This document shows positions 60,948 through 64,000 of a stretch of 64,000 nt of DNA, in pieces. A program made the position numbers and the translations under genes. The DNA is from Hymenobacter norwichensis DSM 15439 (GTDB taxonomy: Bacteria; Bacteroidota; Bacteroidia; Cytophagales; Hymenobacteraceae). A model generated the notes under the pieces. It ran no database searches and was not told the DNA's origin. It worked only from the letters and a program-made list of their open reading frames with translations. Each line of letters starts with the position of its first letter. Position 1 is the stretch's first letter. Where the stretch lies: the NCBI RefSeq assembly GCF_000420705.1, contig NZ_ATVL01000009.1, positions 124,001-188,000 of the forward strand, given 5' to 3'.

Positions 60948-61745
60948 ATGAAAAATTTCTGCTCCGTCGGATGCGCTGCGGTGGCACTGCTGGCTACTAC
61001 CGGCACCAAAGCCTTGGCGCAGACGCCCGCCAACCCCGTGCAGCCCTGGGGAACCTGGTTTATTGGTACGGTGCAGCTACCCGGCAATGCCACCCACAAG
61101 TTTGGCGGTTTTGCCGAAGTGCAGGCGCGAACCAACGGCCTGTTCAAACAGTATTTCTACAACGAGCTGAAGGTGGGCGGTAGCTACGACATCGACCCCA
61201 ATTTCACGGTGACCATAGCCGGTGGGCGCTATTCCACCTCCGACTACCGCGACCTAGATGCGCCGCCGCTAAACACCGAAAGACGACTTTGGGAGCAAAT
61301 CACTCTAACACAGTACTCGAAGCGGCTGAAGCTGGAGCACCGCTACCGTATCGAGCAGCGTTGGTTCAACTTCCGCGACGACAGCACCGGCTTCCGGCAG
61401 CGGTTCCGCTACCGTCTCAATGCCTTTCTGCCCCTCAACAAGAAAACTATCACTGCCGGCACCCTATTCTTGGCCGCCTACGACGAAATATTCCTGAACC
61501 CCAAAGGCCCCGTGTTTGAGCGTAACCGCGTGTACGGGGGCATTGGGTACCAGGCAAGCTCACACATAGCGGTGCAGCTTGGCTACGTGAACCAGGCCAA
61601 TTACAACTATACGGCTCGGCAGGGACAGTTTGTTCTGCAAAACACCGCGGCCAAAAACAACATCGTCATGGCCTTCACCTACCGCATCATCCGGCCCTCC
61701 ACCACGCTGCCGGCCGTTGAGAAACTTCCGTCGCAGCAGGATTAA
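60948..61745 (+). CDS. DUF2490 outer-membrane beta-barrel protein
   Basis: The product is 265 residues with a signal peptide (CAAVALLATTGTKALAQ). The strand-turn pattern starts WFIGTVQLPGNATHKFGGF and includes LWEQITLTQYSKRLKLEHRY and VYGGIGYQASSHIAVQLGYV, typical of DUF2490. The family is predicted to form a 12-14-stranded barrel; no function is established. It is not part of the RNA island because a terminator and 324 nt lie between. Confidence 0.87.
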   Translation: MKNFCSVGCAAVALLATTGTKALAQTPANPVQPWGTWFIGTVQLPGNATHKFGGFAEVQARTNGLFKQYFYNELKVGGSYDIDPNFTVTIAGGRYSTSDYRDLDAPPLNTERRLWEQITLTQYSKRLKLEHRYRIEQRWFNFRDDSTGFRQRFRYRLNAFLPLNKKTITAGTLFLAAYDEIFLNPKGPVFERNRVYGGIGYQASSHIAVQLGYVNQANYNYTARQGQFVLQNTAAKNNIVMAFTYRIIRPSTTLPAVEKLPSQQD

Positions 61746-61794
61746 GCGGTTATTGATTTAAACGTATCAACTTAGCTACAAAACCGAAAAGGAA

Positions 61795-63165
61795 CTAGGG
61801 AAGCTTGCTGAGGCGCTGAGTTCTTACCGTTCCGTTGGGGGCGGTTAGCTTCAGCAGATATAGCCCCGGTGCTTGCGCCGATAGGTCCAGTGTGCGTTGT
61901 GCATCAGAGACAAATTCTTGCTTGCAAAGCTGGCCAGATGCATCATACACGCGTGCCGTTTCTTTTCCTGTTAGGGAGCCGGCTAACTGTACTAGGCCCG
62001 TGCTTGGATTGGGATAAACAAGCAGGGCTGGTGTTGGAGTAACTGAGTTTTTTACAGATAATATAGTGCCGGTATAGCGTAAGAGCGGCGATACAAAGGG
62101 AGTAGGGTTGCTGCGAGCAGTACCAGCCCAGATTTGGGAGGCGCTGCTCACTATTATCTGATCAAACTCAATAGCATCGGTAGATAAGTTTTGCCAAGTG
62201 CTACCTCCGTCACGTGTGATAGAGGTAGTGCCAACATACTGGAATGGAGACACAGTTAAAGTAGAGCCAACGCTCATGTAAGTGCCAGGCTGGCCTGGCA
62301 CTGCTGCGATAGAAGTAAGCACAGGCCGGCCACTGTATGTTGCGCGGGCCCAAGTTAGGCCCCCATCTGCGGTACGAAATAATTCCTGAGCACCCGCAGG
62401 ACTATTGGTATATGTGTAGCCAAGCCCTTGTAATGTATTCTCAAACGCTACTGTCAGAAAACTGCCGGGAGTGACGGCAGCAGTCCATGTTAGGCCAGCA
62501 TCGGTAGTGCGTAACATGGCATTGTCAGTGAATACCCAAACCGTGTTTAGCGCCCCTTGTAATGTGGTGAAAGTAGATCTGATAAGAGGAGAGCCTGTGA
62601 GTGTTACGTTGGCTAGCACGTTCCAAGAGCTTCCCCCATCAGTTGTCCTAAAAATTCTCAAAGGTGCACTTGCCAAGGCAAGCCCTATGTTCGGGTTGAA
62701 AAAGTGGATATGAGTGAACGAGGCAGGTAATGGGTTGGGCAGCGCAACTAATCCAGTAAGGCCTGTGGTGGTGCGCAAAAGACTTAATGAGTTTGTGCTA
62801 GCATCACTGGACAGCAGCCACATGTGTTGACCGTCCAGCACAAACATATCAACCAAATAGGTGCCTATCGTCCCAAGTCCATTTGTTCCCCTGATGGTAC
62901 CTGCTACAAATTGTTGTTGCCAAGTTTGGCCGTTGTCAGTGGTTATAAATGCTTGGCTACCTGAAGAACCTTGTCCTAAATTATAACTAGTTCTACCAGC
63001 AACTATATTGGGTTGTGGGCTTGTAAGCCTTGTGCTAAAAAAAGTGCCTCCAGATAGGCTGAGACCATTCTGGGGGGCTACCCAAGGCGACTGACCATAT
63101 ACAGGTAATACTTCGGCGACAACCGTAAAGCATGCAATTGTAATTAGAAATAGATAGTGTTTCAA
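61795..63165 (-). CDS. secreted YCF48/BNR-repeat protein with T9SS sorting domain
   Basis: The product is 456 residues with a signal peptide (LFLITIACFTVVAEVLPVYG). The body is a propeller with repeats like TTDNGQTWQQ, TTDGGSSWN, TTDAGLTW and TADGGLTW. The last 80 residues are a T9SS sorting domain: LLVYPNPSTGLVQLAG, RVYDASGQLC and APGLYLLKLTAPNG. It is exported through the type IX system. Lower GC than its neighbours suggests recent acquisition or relaxed selection. It converges on the DUF2490 gene. Confidence 0.88.
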   Translation of the reverse strand: MKHYLFLITIACFTVVAEVLPVYGQSPWVAPQNGLSLSGGTFFSTRLTSPQPNIVAGRTSYNLGQGSSGSQAFITTDNGQTWQQQFVAGTIRGTNGLGTIGTYLVDMFVLDGQHMWLLSSDASTNSLSLLRTTTGLTGLVALPNPLPASFTHIHFFNPNIGLALASAPLRIFRTTDGGSSWNVLANVTLTGSPLIRSTFTTLQGALNTVWVFTDNAMLRTTDAGLTWTAAVTPGSFLTVAFENTLQGLGYTYTNSPAGAQELFRTADGGLTWARATYSGRPVLTSIAAVPGQPGTYMSVGSTLTVSPFQYVGTTSITRDGGSTWQNLSTDAIEFDQIIVSSASQIWAGTARSNPTPFVSPLLRYTGTILSVKNSVTPTPALLVYPNPSTGLVQLAGSLTGKETARVYDASGQLCKQEFVSDAQRTLDLSAQAPGLYLLKLTAPNGTVRTQRLSKLP

Positions 63166-63306
63166 TTTAATGTGATTTATAGATGTCTAAACAAGATAGA
63201 CAGTAAAATGAATTTCTTATATATTTTCAATAGGCATATAGACTGGATAATAATCACCAGGAAGCAGGACTGCTTTGCTGGTACACTACTCATCTACGAC
63301 AACTGC

Positions 63307-63843
63307 TCACTTTTTCGCTACCTCACCACTTACACTTACTACCACCGCGTCGCCGACGCGGATAGTGCCGCCTTGCAGGATCCGGGCCGTAAGACCACCG
63401 TGGCCGCGCATGGCGTTGTAGCCGCCGGCCCCCAGTTCTTCTTCCATGCGGGAGCAGGGGTGGCACTCGCCGGTAATTTCCAGCAGTACATCCTCGCCGA
63501 TGCGCACCTGCCGGTTCTTGAGGGCCAGTAGGTTCAGGCCACTTACCACCAAATTGCGGCGTAGGCGGGCTGGGTCAACGGGGGTATCCAGCCCCAGGTA
63601 GCCCGCTACGGCTACCAGGTGCTCGTGCTGAATCAGGGTTATTTGGCGCTTGCCGCCGGTTTTGGGCCGAGCATGGTCGCCTTGCAGGTGCCGGTCGGTT
63701 TCCATGATGGCTTCGGGTACGGATAGCAGTGCCTCCCGCCGGGCCGGGCGCAGACCAATCCACTCCAAGCGGCCAGTTTGTGGGAGCGTGCTGAGGAGAG
63801 TAGCAATGGTTGATTTATCGTCGCCAAAGAAAGGGAAAGGCAT
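63307..63843 (-). CDS. MOSC-domain protein (YiiM-like)
   Basis: The product is 178 residues. The MOSC fold has the conserved cysteine in ITGECHPCSRME, then GGYNAMRGHGGLTARIL and the beta-strand opening RLEWIGLRPARRE. MOSC proteins bind molybdenum cofactor or transfer sulfur to it; YiiM relatives reduce N-hydroxylated compounds. The N-terminal beta-barrel part is present and the length is normal. It is cytoplasmic. Confidence 0.87.
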   Translation of the reverse strand: MPFPFFGDDKSTIATLLSTLPQTGRLEWIGLRPARREALLSVPEAIMETDRHLQGDHARPKTGGKRQITLIQHEHLVAVAGYLGLDTPVDPARLRRNLVVSGLNLLALKNRQVRIGEDVLLEITGECHPCSRMEEELGAGGYNAMRGHGGLTARILQGGTIRVGDAVVVSVSGEVAKK

Positions 63844-63935
63844 CGGAGTAAGAAATAGAGTGGCAGAGAATGTGAACGGACAAACAGCGTAACAACGAAG
63901 ACGCGCCGTACTTGGTGACGCGTTTCGCTCTATAC

Positions 63936-64000
63936 TTATTCTGAAATCAGCCGGGCCACCAAAAATGCTGCCGCCGCGGCCAGTGCCCCCGTACCGGCCA
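63936..64000 (-). CDS. C-terminal end of an unidentified (membrane?) protein
   Basis: Only 21 residues are visible before the right edge. They end ALAAAAAFLVARLISE and a TAA stop at 63936-63938. An Ala-rich hydrophobic tail suggests a membrane helix. Nothing more can be said. Confidence 0.4.
   Translation of the reverse strand, partial: AGTGALAAAAAFLVARLISE

Overview
The window is a high-GC piece of a Bacteroidota chromosome, most like Hymenobacter or a close relative of the Cytophagales. The reasons are a SusC/SusD pair, C-terminal type IX secretion (T9SS) sorting domains, LruC-domain lipoproteins, almost no Shine-Dalgarno sequences, AT-rich promoters, and many predicted secreted enzymes. 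There is no insertion sequence, prophage or CRISPR array.

Layout. 0-12 kb: the start of a chloramphenicol-acetyltransferase-like gene, a HAD phosphatase, an M3 peptidase, a leucine-rich-repeat protein kinase, a DUF1080 hydrolase, a Bcr/CflA exporter, an oligogalacturonate-lyase-like propeller, a beta-lactamase-fold protein and a DinB/YfiT protein. 12-16 kb: two paralogous LruC-domain lipoproteins with AT-rich upstream regions and near-identical terminator cores. 16-36 kb: mostly housekeeping and signalling genes (SDR, MsrB, two PAP2 phosphatases, a UvrA2-type ATPase, an RsbQ-like hydrolase next to a PAS histidine kinase, a SulP transporter, a SNF2 helicase, a NIPSNAP protein and an amidase). 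36-51 kb: a polysaccharide utilisation locus with GH43, SusC, SusD, GH95, an acetylesterase-like hydrolase, two rhamnogalacturonan acetylesterases and two pectin methylesterases. It fits pectin de-esterification and side-chain trimming. The SusC upstream region holds a tandem palindrome that looks like a LacI-type operator. 51-54 kb: a J-domain protein, a histone-deacetylase-family protein, a small protein and two candidate microprotein units.

The most interesting part is 54.5-60.7 kb. It runs tRNA-Tyr, a PcfJ-like protein, a Ro60 (TROVE + vWA) protein, about 1.1 kb with no believable protein gene, then the RNA ligase RtcB. The non-coding stretch reads as a tandem array of eight Y-RNA-like units. 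Each has a long stem with the same asymmetric internal loop. One base pair in that stem covaries perfectly over all eight units (C-G in five, T-A in three). Five units carry a circularly permuted tRNA core in the order T-arm, capped acceptor stem, D-arm, sitting on the Y stem where the anticodon arm would be. The cores differ from one another, and one is of the class II serine type. Ro60 and rtcB share a nearly identical 20-nt leader just before their start codons. Together this looks like a Ro60/Y-RNA/RtcB RNA-repair or RNA-quality-control island with an unusually large and diverse set of tRNA mimics.

A dispersed palindromic repeat (four full copies, two half copies) lies between genes throughout. 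Its arms vary in sequence but stay complementary. All structures were found by eye; no folding or database search was run.
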